Positions 40,271 through 53,927 of a stretch of 64,000 nt of DNA are shown here, piece after piece. Each line of letters starts with the position of its first letter. The stretch's first letter is position 1. The notes under the pieces are model-generated. The model saw only the letters and a list, made by a program, of their open reading frames with translations. It searched no databases and was not told where the DNA came from. This DNA is from Ficedula albicollis (taxonomy: Eukaryota; Chordata; Aves; Passeriformes; Muscicapidae), in NCBI RefSeq assembly GCF_000247815.1, contig NC_021678.1:3116599-3180598 (forward strand). Direction: 5' to 3'. Made by a program: the position numbers and the translations under genes.

Positions 40271-42093
40271 GGAGTGTCTGGGGAGGAGCAGCTGCCACCA
40301 GAACCTTCAGAGCAGGCAGAGCTCCCCTGTGCTCACTGCCTGCTGCAGCTTGGGTATAGCCTCTCCTAGGGAGTCCTTCTGAAAATAAAGGCTGCCAGAG
40401 CTGGAATTGCACATCAGGAGAAAAAAAAAAATCAAAGTAGGCTGTGTGTTTTCTTCAGTGTGTGTTTGACTTAGTCTGTTTTTAGGTTTTTTTTTTGTTG
40501 TTTTTTTGTTTTTAATATCTACAATGCCTATAATGGGCTTATTCTGCAGTTACTGAGCACACTGAGAACCTGTCAAACACTGATCCTGGTGACCCTCTCC
40601 AGCTGGGAAGTGTGGGGATCAAACCCCATGTATGTAAGCATGGCAGGCCTGGAGAGGAGAGTGAAATCCTGTCTGCATTAGATGAAGGGCTACTTTGCAT
40701 TTTGGTGTTGTCAGCTGAAAGGCTGCCTGCCTTGGGTGGAAAGCTGAAACTCTGATTTGACAGATCCCGGGGTAAAACAGAAGGAAAAAAGCCGGATGCA
40801 ATTTGCTGGATGAGCAAAACACACAGCCTCATGTCTTCAGGCTTGGTTCCCACTCCAGGGCAGCTCATCCTTGGGGTGCTTGGTCTTAAAAATTAACCCT
40901 GCAGAGAGGGTGAGTCCTGCTCTGTCACAGCATCACCTTTTAGTGCCTGGGGACGTGGCAAAAATCCTTCCCTGCAGCAGTCCCTGCTCCTGGTGCTGCC
41001 CCACCTCCAGCTGCAGCAGCACAGCTGCTTGTGGGACCACAGACACACGCTCCCCCCGCCCTTTCTCCCCCCCAAAAAGGGTGGGGGAGTTATTTTTAGC
41101 AGGCTCAGTGGTGTGATCCTCAGTTCACCATGTGGCCCACAGACTTGCTGGCACATTCTGCTCCTGCAGCAAGGGCAGGGGAGCAGCTCAGGGGCTCTGT
41201 GGTTGGAGCCCTAAGCTTAGGTTTCCTGTGCAGTCCCAGGAGGGATTTCAGAGCACCTGCACATTAAGCTGGCAGCAGAATTTGCTGGTTTGAAAAAAAA
41301 AAAAAAAGTTATTTCTGACGTGTAAGGCAGCACTGCTTTTGTGTGCCGACACTCTTTGAGTCTGCCTGACGTGGCTGTTTGTAATTCCTTGAACCTGGAC
41401 GTGCTGCTCTTCTGCCATTGCAGCCTGGGCTGGTTTGGCAGGGTCCTTCAGCACCAGGGCTCTTGGTCACAGACCTTTATCTAATGCTTCTTTAGCTCTT
41501 TGTGTCATTCCAGGGCCCAAAATAAAGAATGGGACCTCAGACATACTGGATTAGCTGAACGTGAGCCCGTGTGCACAAAGTGGTTTTTATTTTCTAGATA
41601 ATAAAGGTGATGGTATTTGAACACAGGACATACTTGGAACAGAACAAATAAATGCTCTGAAGTTTGTTTATCCCAACAGTAAACACAGATACCTCTCAGT
41701 TTTTCCCAGTCTTTGGTTCTCTCCAGGGGTTATGTTCAGATGGAGAAATCTTTCCAAAGCTGCTTTTTGCCATGAGCCTAAAAGGAGGGGGGGGGAAAAA
41801 AAAAATTCCTTGCCAAAAACATGAGACCAAACTGAGAAATTCTGAAACTTCTTCATTTGTGTCTTGTGGGACATGTGTTTAATGAGCTGGTGGTTTCTGT
41901 GTTGTAGGAACCTGGGATGTGTTATAAGATCTTATTCTTCAGGAAGTCCAGTTAGGGCATTTTTTACCAGCCTAGAATTTTCAGATCCTGAATCTAAAAT
42001 GGTTTTGATGGTTGGTTTTGGAAAACAGTGATAATGTTATGTGTCACCCCTCCCTTTTAATATTTTGTTTTGTTTTGTTTTTGTTTGTTTGTT

Positions 42094-42400
42094 NNNNNNN
42101 NNNNNNNNNNNNNNNNNNNNNNNNNNNNNNNNNNNNNNNNNNNNNNNNNNNNNNNNNNNNNNNNNNNNNNNNNNNNNNNNNNNNNNNNNNNNNNNNNNNN
42201 NNNNNNNNNNNNNNNNNNNNNNNNNNNNNNNNNNNNNNNNNNNNNNNNNNNNNNNNNNNNNNNNNNNNNNNNNNNNNNNNNNNNNNNNNNNNNNNNNNNN
42301 NNNNNNNNNNNNNNNNNNNNNNNNNNNNNNNNNNNNNNNNNNNNNNNNNNNNNNNNNNNNNNNNNNNNNNNNNNNNNNNNNNNNNNNNNNNNNNNNNNNN
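42094..42400. other. Assembly gap (307 N)
   Basis: Run of N following a T/G-rich TTTTGTTTTG tract and directly preceding a tandem repeat, so it may hide further repeat copies. Confidence 1.
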
Positions 42401-42401
42401 A

Positions 42402-42743
42402 GGTGACCACAGGCTGATTTGGACTTTACAGCCTTCTTTTTGATGTGAAATCTGCCACCCAAACTATGGCTTTTATAGAGCTGAAAACCCTTGAAAAGTC
42501 CGGTGCAGGTTTGCAAGCAGTCTTTACATTTAATTGCTTAAGCTCTCCCTCCTTTCCTGTTACCAAACCTTCTTGGGCACACTTGAAATGAGAGAAATGT
42601 GCAGGGGTGACCACAGGCTGATCTGGACTTTACAGCCTTCTTTTTGATATGAAATCTGCCACCCAAACTATGGCTTTTATAGAGCTGAAAACCCTTGAAA
42701 AGTCTGGTGCAGGTTTGCAAGCAGTCTTTACATTTAATTGCTT
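42402..42743. repeat. 204-bp tandem repeat, 1.7 copies beside gap
   Basis: GGTGACCACAGGCTGAT occurs at 42402 and 42606. The 204-bp unit is nearly identical until about 42743, where the second copy stops. The first copy begins one base after the gap. Confidence 0.92.
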
Positions 42744-44333
42744 GCTTTGGGATTTATTTATTTTTTAGTGCTGCAATCAAGCAGGCAGAGAAAAGCCTTC
42801 ACTGGACAATGTTTTTGAAATGTGTTCTCATAGCTTAGGCAGTGCCTCTGGACTGGATGGGGTTTTGTGGATTTCTAGAGGATTTTTGATAGTTGCTGGC
42901 CACTCCCATCACTGTAATTGAGACCATTCTTTACAAAGATTATCTTTACCTCCCACGGACACGTCTGTGAACTTTTCAGTTATTTTTGTGATCCACATCT
43001 GGATTAGAGCAGGGAGAAAAAAAAAAACTAATTTGAAACCTAATGAGGTTTTGGCTCCCCTGAGTCAAACCTAAATTTTGCATGGAGCCTGCTGTCAGCT
43101 TTCCACACTTGGCTTCATCATTTCCAAGAATTGTTGGTGTGCTCTTGGATTAAAGAAGGAGTAATTTACCCTCAGATACCTTTTGTAGAAATCAAGTTCT
43201 GTTCCTTTTCCTGAGCTACCAGGTGAGATGTTAGAGATGGTTTTGGATTTACCTGTGCTGCCTTGGAAGCCTGAGTTTACTGCTGATTGCCCTCCTCTTC
43301 CTTAGGGTTTTAATCCCCTTCTCTACCCACCTTGTCAGAGATACTCAAAGCTCTGTAACTGTTCTTTAAAGAAGAGAGAGCCCTGATTAAACTCTCTTCA
43401 AGGGCTGGTGTAATTTAGGAAAACAAAGGGTAGGGATAAGCTGGGTGAGAAATGGAGGTGTGATTGCTCACATTTATTGACTTAGCTGATGAAGCACCTC
43501 CTGTTGTCTGCTGCCACAAATTATTTAAAGTGTAAAGAACCTCCTGCCTTACCAAAATGGATTAAAGCTATCTCTTCACTTGATTTATTCTGCAGAACAA
43601 GGGACATGCAGATCAGGCTTCCCAGAGCCAGTCCTGGTGCACCAGTAGCCTCCAGTTCTGTTCCCAAAGCCATCTTTTAAAAATGCAGCTGTGCCAAGAT
43701 GTGGCTGAGTGGTGCTACTCTGCAAAGGCAGGCACAGAGGGTGAGTGCACACCTCTCCATAAAGCAGGATTTACTGCTCTCTTCCCTTTGGATTTATACT
43801 TCAGGGAGAATGGGGGGATGCCTATGGAAATTCAGGAAAATAAATTTTATTCAGTGAACTGTGTGCAGGCAGCGAGTGGTTTAAGTGTCTCACAGGCTGT
43901 TAAGTGACTGCAGAAGAACAAGGTGCTGTTTGGGTTAGTAAAGCACAAAAGAAATGGATTTGCTGTCTGTTTCCATGACCATTTCTCTCTGGCACAGTGG
44001 GAGGTGTGTTCAGGAGCACTGATAAGAAACCTTTTCTCGTCTTTTCTCAGAATATATTCTGATTTAAGCCATGTTGCAAAAGCAGCATTCACATTTTCTG
44101 ATGGAAATTATGCTCACAACCACCTTAAAAGCAGGGAAAAGTATTAACTTTGAAATCACCACTAATTTTCAATTGGCTGAACTACAGCTAGGATGTGTGC
44201 CCAACTCCATGGAAAAGATGCATCATTTTCCCTGAGAGAGAATTTTGCAAAAGCTTAGGTTTTTAGTTGGAAGAAAAAGCCACATAATTCTAACTGAAAC
44301 AAGGAAATTTGCCTCAAAATTGGGGTTTGTCAC

Positions 44334-44440
44334 AGAATGGTTTGGGAGTGACCTTCAATCTTATCTGCCATGGGCAGGGACTCCTTCCACTATCCCAGGT
44401 TTCTCCAAGCCCTGTCCAGCCTGGCCTTGGACACTCAATG
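44334..44440 (-). mobile_element. CR1 fragment
   Basis: AGAATGGTTTGGGAGTGACC, GGGCAGGGACTCCTTCCAC and CCAGCCTGGCCTTGGACAC are CR1 3' end sequence in reverse, with internal deletions. Confidence 0.8.
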
Positions 44441-45110
44441 TAAGAATTAAATGCTGACATTTCTTCTGCCTTGTTAGCTTTTCACAAGGTGCTGGCCCTT
44501 TGCAGACATTTTGTAAGGCACCAGAGAGTAAATAATGCCTTTAGATGTCAGTGTGAGTCTGCTTGCCTCGTGCTCCTGCTGCAGGATCCTGGCCCTGTTA
44601 GCATCTGCACACTTGGAAAGGGGGGAAACTAAAAAATTACATTTCTCTGGTGCTGTCAGAATGCTTCCAGGAGGGCATCCCAGTCTCAATTTGTGTGCTG
44701 CTTAAAATTCTGGGAGAGGTCATCATTAGGGCAGGCTTTTTAAACTTAACCCTCCACGATTTTGCCCCTTGGTTGAGAATTCTGTGTGATTTTTTTTTTT
44801 TTTTTCCCCCAGCTCTCCCCTGCCTGTTGGTGACAGTGACAACACTGTGTTTGCTGTTTCAGGCACTGAAACACCAGCAGGTATTTGGAAAATAAATGCA
44901 ACATATCAGTTCTTTTTAAAATTTTTTTAAACCCTCAGGAGGTGGTAAAATGCCTCAGTGGTCCCACGGGGAAGGGGTCTGACAGTTCCTTGTGAGCAGT
45001 TTGAGGCTTGTTTGGCTTTCATGTCTCCTAAGTGCTCAAAAACCTGTGGTAGTTTTGGAACCACTCTAAGTGGGATTTTCAGGTGGTTTGCTGACCTGAT
45101 CTGGGGTTGG

Positions 45111-45256
45111 CATCAGTGCTGATTTTAAGGGGTTTGGCTTTGTGTTTTTTAGGCCTGCATGAATCTCCTGGCGGTGGAACTGACATCAGTGCTGATTTTA
45201 AGGAGTTTGGCTTTGTGTTTTTCAGGCCTGCATGAATCTCCTGGCGGTGGAACTGT
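45111..45256. repeat. 73-bp tandem duplication
   Basis: Two copies of a 73-bp unit beginning CATCAGTGCTGATTTTAAG at 45111 and 45184, differing at only a few bases. Confidence 0.92.
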
Positions 45257-47876
45257 GCTGCTGATCTGTGTGTGTTTGTGGGCAGTGAGAGACATTCTTA
45301 TTTGGCATATTTTAAATTAGTATTTCTTCTTTTCTGTTTCTTTTCTGTCATGTTGCCTTCAGCCATAAATCCTATCTTCCCACTTTTTGTGTGTGTGTGT
45401 TATTTCTTGTATTTTACTGTAAAGTCAGGGTACTGGACGTTAATAACAGTTTTTGGGGTTTTAAGGTTGAATTTTAAGTGAGTGCCTGTGTGGGTTTTTT
45501 ATCTTAATGATATTTGCAAGGCAGGTAAGTCTGAGCAGTGTTTGATGACATCAGTATTTCTGCTTTTTTTTTTTTACTTTTTTTGGTCACATTTAGCTAT
45601 TAGAGTCAATAGTCACCATCAATAAAGGCATAAGCAGTTTTCCAAGGAGCAGTTCCTTGCAGCAGGAGGAAGGCAGAGTTTGGCTTTGGACTACAGCATT
45701 TGGTATGATGTACTAATAGCAAGGATTTTTTTATTCCATCTGGTATCTTTTTTCAGCCTCTGGTAGGTTGCAGCTGATCTGTCAATAACTTTCAAGGAAT
45801 CATATTTTTCTTTTCCCCCTCCACTGTGTTCACATTTTGAGCATTAGGATTTGTTAGCCGTGGCTTCCCTTCCTACAGGCTGAAGAAAGGAGAGTGGAGA
45901 GCCAGGTTTTTAAAGTTATACACTTGGTTGTGTGTCTGATTTATGAAAGTTGGCGAAATGATGGCAGAGGAGGGGCCAGCTGCAATCAGGTACAGCTTGT
46001 TTAATTTATCTCTGTGCTTCCAGAACATGTGCTCTGCATGCTTGGCTGCGTGTCTGAATCCTTTGGAAAGTCGTGACAGGAGAGACAGGACTCAAAATGA
46101 AAGAATGTGTGATAAAACAAAAGAAATAAACCAGACAAGACACCCAGAACATGTGATCCAGTCGAAGCCACATGAAACTGATTGTGGGCAGAGCATTACA
46201 AATGTACACAGCTTTAATTTGATTTTATTATTTCAGCCATCTCTGTTAGTGATTATGTCTTAGGTAGAGCTGAATAGCAGGATATCTGAATACATGAATA
46301 CCAGTGAGGGAGCTGCTTGAGAAACAAGCAAAAATCCCTATTACTAATGGAAATTTAAGACTTTCTGGCAGCTGAATGTTCCTTGCTTTCCTTTCCCCAT
46401 CATTACACAGCTGCAGCATTGGGACGTGTTGCTTTTGGGTTTGCCTTTTTTCTTGAGAGCAGCCTGAGCAACAGGTGAGATGCCAAAGGATAGGAGGAAA
46501 AAAAGGTGACACACAGAGGGCATTTTATCTGTCCAAAATACCCAGTGCAGGCCAAGGAAAAAAAAACTGCTCGTGGGAGAGATCATTGCATAACCCAGAA
46601 CGGGAAATTAAATATTGTACAGAGAAAAAAGCTGTGGCACTTCCCCTTTGTGTTTTTGATCACCAAAAGAAGTCCTGATATGAGGGAGAAATGAGGTGGT
46701 TTATCTTTGCTCCCCACATTTCTGTGTCAGCCTCCCTCCGCCACCAAGGCACGTATTTGGACAGAAAATAAGGAATGAAAAAGAAGAACATGGGTTCAGT
46801 TGTTGTCACGCGTGTGACAGGCATATTTTGCACAATGTCACAAAGAATTGACAGAATGGCTTGCTAGGTTTCACAGCTGAGAGCCACACAGGGCATCGTT
46901 AAAGTTGTAGATGTGAGGATAAACTACAGAACTTTATAATCAACTCTAGAATAAATCTGGGGTTTTTTTGCTAGAGCAGTGGATCCGTGATTTTTTTTGT
47001 TTGTTTCCTCCCCATCATTGTGAGGTATCTGCTCTGAAAATCATTGAAGTACCAGACACTAAAACATCACAGGTACCAGCTGACACCAATTCACAGCTGT
47101 TTCAAGGGAGAATACAAGAGAAGAAGCCAAATCATAGAATTCTTCTTAATTTAAAATGGTCTTGTACATTCACCCTGCAGAATGAATAAAGAAATGAGTG
47201 TGTTTTTTATCAGTTCCTCATCAAACCTTTCTATAAATGCATTTGCATTCCCTCAGTCCTGCACTGGGGCCAACCTGAGCAGGCAGCAAAGGGGGAGAGA
47301 GATGAAACTTTCCTTCTAAGAGCATATGGTTTTATTTAGAATGTGTTTCACAACTGTGACGTACAGAGACAGGGTTTACTTGTGCTCCACACTCCCACTC
47401 ACCCACTCTGCAAGGAAAACTGCGCTCAGGATTTTAATAAAAACAGGAAAAGTGCAGGGAGGGAGGTGGAGATTTATTCTATCAAGCTGAGGATAAACTT
47501 GGCTTCACTAAACCGAAGAAAATTAACTTTTATGTGGTAGAAGAAAACAAAGCCTCTTGAGCATGCTGCTTTGCCTGGTAGCAGGTGATTTCTGGGTGTG
47601 GAATAATGCTGTCTTCTCATCACAAAATTCACTGGTGATGGCATGGGAGTGCTTGGAGAGGAGGAGTGACACAAACCCATCCAAACACAGATTATTGCAG
47701 TGCGTGCATGGACAGAAAAATCTCACCCTGAATAAAGTTATAGCTGTCTTGTTTTTCCTGCCACGTGGTGTTTAACTTCACAATGCTGGTAAGCTTCAGG
47801 TCCCATCACATCCAAGGGCTGCATCTCTTGGCACTGCTAAAACATCATCTTTTTTTTTTTTTTTTTTTTTTTTTAA

Positions 47877-47998
<122 letters not shown>

Positions 47999-50424
47999 GT
48001 GGTTTAAAAGCTGTTTGTCCATGTTCCCCTTTCAGCCTCCTTTAACATTCGTGCATGTGACAGAACTGGTGTAAAAAGGGAAGTACAAGTATTTCAAATA
48101 TAGATGTTGGTCTTAAACCTGGAGACTTTTATGTGGTGACAGTTTCAGGGTGTTGGGTGGTGGTGGAGGCACAGGGTTTGTCATGTACCTGTGTGCTTCC
48201 CAGAGCATTCCAGTTTATAAATCCAGTTTGATTAAATCCAAGTGCAAAAGTGAATTTCCTCAGCTACGACCGTCTCACACTCATCAATTTTTCTCTGCAA
48301 ACTACTTTTTCTTCCGTTGGGTGCAGGAAAACCAGAGTCTTCCCCTGGTCTCTTCAGCTCATGTGGAGCAGGGTGGTGATTTGCAGCCTCTCTAAAGCTG
48401 GGGAAATTCCCCCTGGAAGCAAGTGGAGCATTCCAGACAGTGGATTTTTGCCACTTCCTCTGCGATATGGACTCTGTTTCTGCATGAAGACAAAAGCCTT
48501 TGTTCTGCTGAGTCACACTCCAGAGCAATAGACAGCTACAGAAGAGTTGAATGTTTCTAGTTCCAGTTTTGAGTTTTGACTTTGAAGTTCTCCCCTGTAC
48601 TAATTTTTTTTTTTTTTTTGGTTGGGTTTTTTTAGGGATCACATTGGCTGTCACATGCCTGCAGGTTCTGTCTCCTTCACCTAAAGCTGCCTTGGGAAAG
48701 AGGGAAGTGGAAGACAAGGCTCAGCTTTCACGAGGCCAGAAGCACAGCATCTCCCAAGGGGATGAGTAATAACAAATTGTTAATTTTTGAGGTGCCTCCT
48801 GCCCTTGCTGGGTCGCTTTGAGATGCAGCTCCTGAGGGGTGCAGGATCAGGGTAATGACAGGATCTGGTCCATGAAAAAGGCTGTGACAAGGGATGGTAT
48901 AATAATGCCTGGAGCCAGCATGAGGAAATACCATGTGAATCTTGCTAAATATTGCTAAAAAATGGACGGGGGTGTTGCCTAGTGGCAGTTACAGCAGATT
49001 AGAAGAGAGTGTGGGTGTGGGAAAAGGGCTGGGGGTGAGAGAAGGGGAAAAGGAAGGGCCCCTTGGGTGTCACCTCCAAGCTGCAGAGCCCAAATTTTGG
49101 GCTGGTGCTCGCAGCAGGATCACAGGATTGACGTGAAATTCGTGTGCTGCTGTGGTCACTCAAATCCTTCCCCTCCCCTGGAGGCTGGGAGCAGCAGGGA
49201 GGGAAACCCATGGTGAAATAAACCCCCAGATTAAGGTTTGATGCTTTAATCCAACGTCTGCATGGAGTGGAGCAGATTGCAAATTATTCCCAGAGGAGAT
49301 TTTAATGGGGTCTTGAGGGCTTTATCAAATTTTTTTTTTTTTAAACTTCTTTTGTTGCTTTGCAGCTTTATAATGTTATGTGTTTAGCTCTAGGAAAATC
49401 TATAGTTGGAGAGGGTTTTTTTTCCCCCATCAACATTATTAGTGGGGTTTAATTAGAATTATTGCCATGATACTGATGGGCTAAGCTGATTGAAGCTCTC
49501 TGAATCAAAACACAAGGGCCAGCTTGGACAGCAATAAAAAAGCAAGGCTGTGCTCCTGTGGGAAGGTATTTTGTGCCTCTTCCTTATATCTTTGTCACTT
49601 AGGGCACATCCTTCACCAGAAAAGTGCCCTGCAAGGTTTGGCACGTGTTTAGCTGCAATTCGGGATGTTGTTTTACTCAAAAATTCATTTTAAATTGAGT
49701 GCCTTCAGTTGTTTGAGATGAAATTGGTAGGAGGCAACACTGATTATGAATTCCTGCATTTGGGTAATTATCTTGTGAGAAATTTGGTAAATGAAAAGAA
49801 AAAAACAACCCTCAGTAAAATACAGGAACTATCCATGCAAATTTAAAATAAAAATCCCCACGTAGAGAAGAAGAGGAAATAAAATATGGAATCCCTGAAT
49901 TCAGGAGTAGAAGGAAAAAGTGAGAAGCAGTCAGCAGAAAAAAAGCTGGTTATTAAAATTAATGGAAAATTTGAGCATCTGATAAAGCCCAGAAGGATTT
50001 GCCAGTATGTGCTGGATATTTACATGAATATGCAGCAATGCACCCTGATGAGGTGGGGCTAAAAGAATCCTGGAAAAATGTATTAAAAAAAAAAAAGGTC
50101 TAAATTTACTTTTAAAACTGTGCTGTCACAGTTTGACCACTAGCAAAGAAAGGGGAGCCTGGATCTGGCAGCAGTTTGTGCAGCTCACAGTTAATTGCCA
50201 AATTTCCACTGACTCTTTTATCATAACTAAGATTTTGCCTCGGTTGTGTTCTTCCACCATAATGATGTTTGAAGGGTGCAATTGCCTCTTTATCCTAGAA
50301 AGCCAAAAGAATGAAGGAAATGAGTTTTGCAGAGCTGCTGAGAATAGTAAGGGGATAAATAAGTCCAGCTGAAGGTGGGGATGAGAGAAAAATGTTGATT
50401 TTTTTTTTTTTTCCCCTTCACCCA

Positions 50425-50497
<73 letters not shown>
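50425..50497. repeat. 73-bp poly-G run (probable artefact)
   Basis: Left flank TTCCCCTTCACCCAGG and right flank TTCCCCCTCCATCCAGG are near-copies, suggesting one sequence duplicated around an inserted G run. Confidence 0.85.
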
Positions 50498-50499
<2 letters not shown>

Positions 50500-50765
50500 C
50501 CCCCTCCATCCAGGAAAACAAGTAGCTAAATTAAAGTCCAGAGGCTGTGTCCTCCAAAACTTCAGTGTCTCCTGTGTCACAGCTCTGCCTCCACAGGCAG
50601 GATTTCAGTCAGTTGGAAAGAAAAAGTGGTGGATGCCTGTGTGCTGAAAAGGTTTTAGTAAAGAGGAAGGTGATGCATGTATTAGCTTTGCAGGAGAGAA
50701 GGATAATTACTGTTAACAAGCTTTTCTTCCCTTTTATTTCCCCCCCCCCCACCCTTCTAAAATGT

Positions 50766-50852
<87 letters not shown>
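50766..50852. repeat. 87-bp poly-G run (probable artefact)
   Basis: Both sides carry the same 28-base flank: ATTTCCCCCCC(C), ACCCTTCTAAAATGT, at 50736-50765 and again from 50853. The duplication of the flank around pure G argues for faulty gap filling. Confidence 0.88.
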
Positions 50853-50853
<1 letters not shown>

Positions 50854-51188
50854 TTTCCCCCCCCCCACCCTTCTAAAATGTTACTTGATTAACCTAATCA
50901 AGTTACAGTGGGAGCAATTGCTCTCAATTAGTCCTTGGTTTGCCAATTACAGCTTCTACTCCAGACCTGATGAAGGCAGGGGAGCCTCAAAGTGTGGCTG
51001 GTTTCTGTGTGCAGGTTGTGCTGAACTGATGGAGGGGATGGCTGCTCCCAGCATCACTGCCAGCCTGGTACCCTGAAATGACCAAAGGCACAGCCACACA
51101 GTTAGTTAAGATACCTTCACGTCTGAGAAGGTTTAGCACTTTTATTTCTTGGCTCAGTTCTAAATCTTCCCTAAAAAGACACTTCAGA

Positions 51189-51219
<31 letters not shown>

Positions 51220-51555
51220 GCTGATGTAGTAGCCCTGACAAAGCTGGTACAAAAGATGACACAGCTGTGAACTGATTTGAAAAATCCCTTTAAACACAGA
51301 ATGTGCACACTGTAATTTGGAATATTTACCAGGATGGGTGAGTCCCTTCTGTATTTCTGCGTGTGAGAACTCCTGATGGGTCAGATTTTTTTGTTGTTTT
51401 CCACCTTGGTAAGGCAAGAACTCTTCATCCATTTCTTAATCTCAGCCTCTGCCCTTGATCACTGCAAGGTTCCCAGTGCAGGGAGTTGTTCATCACTGGG
51501 TAGCTGTTCCAGCACCCTCCTTTCCAGGGTTATTTTGATAAATATATATTTGCCA

Positions 51556-51612
51556 GAATCGCAGAACCACGAGATGGTTTGGGTTGGAAAGGATCCTAAA
51601 GACCATCCAGGA
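51556..51612 (-). mobile_element. Short CR1 fragment
   Basis: CAGAATCGCAGAACCACGAG followed by ATGGTTTGGGTTGGAAAGG is the extreme CR1 3' end in reverse. Confidence 0.75.
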
Positions 51613-51812
51613 GTGGGATTCTTTGCCTTGGCTGATGTTTGCCTTCACAGCACAGGATTTAATCAGGATTTTAAACTCCCTCATTGCCTGCACTCTCTAC
51701 AGGGGAAAGGTTTCTTGTTGTTCCATAAACAGTTGTTCTTCCAGCATGAACCTGGAATTAAAGACCTTTCAGTCTGATGGGCCCAAAGTGAAATTCTCAG
51801 AACCTGAGGGAC

Positions 51813-51846
<34 letters not shown>

Positions 51847-52123
51847 GGGGTTTTTTTTTTTTTTTTTTTTTGTTATTACAATAGCTACTGTTCAGTGAAA
51901 TGCCTGTGCCAAGATACTGCCAGGAGCACTTATCTGTCCTCAACAGCAAACAAAAAGGGGAGGCGGAAGAGTGAAATTAAAAAAAATAATATATATATTG
52001 TTCAGTCAAGATAGATTAATAGTGGTGCACACAAGCCACACTTCCTTGTGGGTTATATCAGTTCTTTGTATTTTTGTACAATCTAAAAATGTCTTTCCTT
52101 GCCTTTTTTTTCTTTTTTTTTTT

Positions 52124-52164
52124 NNNNNNNNNNNNNNNNNNNNNNNNNNNNNNNNNNNNNNNNN
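52124..52164. other. Assembly gap (41 N)
   Basis: Run of N after a T-rich tract in RNLS intron 4. Confidence 1.
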
Positions 52165-53070
52165 AAACTGGATTGAGTGTTCCCTTTCTGTGGGAACAGT
52201 TGGTACCAAAAATGCTTCATTTTGCTATGTTAAAATGTTCATTTCAGGGTGGTGCAAATACTGTGTCTTGACTGAGTTTTAGCACTTTATGAGGATTTTT
52301 TTGTTTGTTTGTTTTTTGTCAATGGTGGTGGTATTTTGGGCTAGGGAGAGCAAGGATCTCTGAGGAAGCATTAAATCAAATGGGGGCTGGGAAGCTGAGG
52401 TAGATTGTGCAGAGTGGCTGCTGTTAATGAGTCCCTTTAGCAAATGAGAGGTTTTGTTCTTGCCTTTTTGTGTCCTGGAAGGGTGATGAGCCTGGGGTAT
52501 CCTGAGATGCTACAAAAAGCAGTGGAAATGTTAATTAGTGCCCGGGTCAGAGAGGTAATAAAAGAAGGGATGTGGACCTCTGGAAACAGGAGCCCTGGGA
52601 ATCTAAGACAATCAGGGAGAATAAATCCAGCTCTGTGTTTTTCATTTTTAAATTCAGTGTTTTTAATGCAGGAGACTGCTCGTAGGATGAGGTTCTTGCT
52701 GGAGGAGTTAATTTGGATGTGTGTTGACCTCCCAGATGCATCTCTAGATGGGCACTGGTTTCACACACAATTCTGCATTTTCTCAGTTTTCTAGTAGTGT
52801 GGGAAGTAAAGCAGTGCTGCACAGGGGTGGTTATGTGTAAAATAGCCAGCCCTAAATTTTAGCATGCTTTTACAAATGCATGCTAATTAATTGTTCATTA
52901 CCACACTGGGTTGTGCTCCAAAACCTCTCAGTGCAGTTCACAGTGTGTATCTCTTTACAGATGGTCCTTTGTGAGATGTGCACCTAAAACATCTCCTAAA
53001 ATTAATGAGTTGTAAGTCTTTCACACTGAACAAAAGACAAAACTGCCAGGTAGGATTTTTTTTTTTTTTT

Positions 53071-53080
<10 letters not shown>

Positions 53081-53131
<51 letters not shown>
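53081..53131. repeat. 51-bp poly-G run after T run (probable artefact)
   Basis: A T run of about 26 passes directly into pure G with no intervening base. Confidence 0.8.
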
Positions 53132-53132
<1 letters not shown>

Positions 53133-53836
53133 CCTTAATTTCACTTTAAATGCTCTGAATATTTTACTAGATGACTGGTAGTGGAATGGAAACCTTCTGC
53201 TGAGTTGTCATCAATAATATTCCTTAAAAAAAATAAATGAATTAGGAATCCTGGTAATTCAGACACTCCTAATTAGGCCTCATATCTCTGGTTCTATTTT
53301 TGGGAGGCATTTGGCTAGCTGAAAGTGAGTGTGCATAATTATCATGCCAGCTCACCCCTGGCACTGGGTTTGATGTCAGCAGTTTCACTCACTGAGGCTA
53401 CAAGTCGTGAGTCACCGATTGTTTTAGGATTAGAAATCTTATGCAAGGTTTGGAGAGGTTCACTCCATGATTTGTGACTTCCTCAAAGTGTTTTTTTTTT
53501 TTTTTTTAAGAAGGATGAAGGGAATCTTGTGTGTTCCTGTGCACAGCCAGCACGGGGGATTAAGCATCCTGGAAGCTGTGCAAAAACCGTTTTCTTCTTA
53601 TTTAATTTTTTTTTTTTCTTTTTTCCTGTTTTATTCAGGACTCTTACTGCACAAGATATCTCCTTCAAACTTTCCTATGATTTTTAATTAGCATTGTGTT
53701 ATTTTTCATAATTTGGGGGGGAATAGAAAGGCAAATCCCATCTGCACTTTGCTGAATTTTATTCTGCCAATCCCAATATATGGAGCATGCTAGAAGTGCT
53801 GCTTTTTAAAATTTTTGTGTTTTGATTTAGGAACTA

Positions 53837-53848
53837 ATGCTATTTTTT

Positions 53849-53917
<69 letters not shown>

Positions 53918-53927
53918 CTTTTTCATC
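53837..53927. repeat. Poly-T tract
   Basis: About 90 bases of nearly pure T with scattered C. Length is likely unreliable. Confidence 0.9.

Noticed and set aside
45160..45256. Acceptor-like TTTTTTAG/TTTTTCAG followed by short open sequence, twice
   Set aside because: Part of a 73-bp tandem duplication; the sequence does not resemble renalase and no donor fits.
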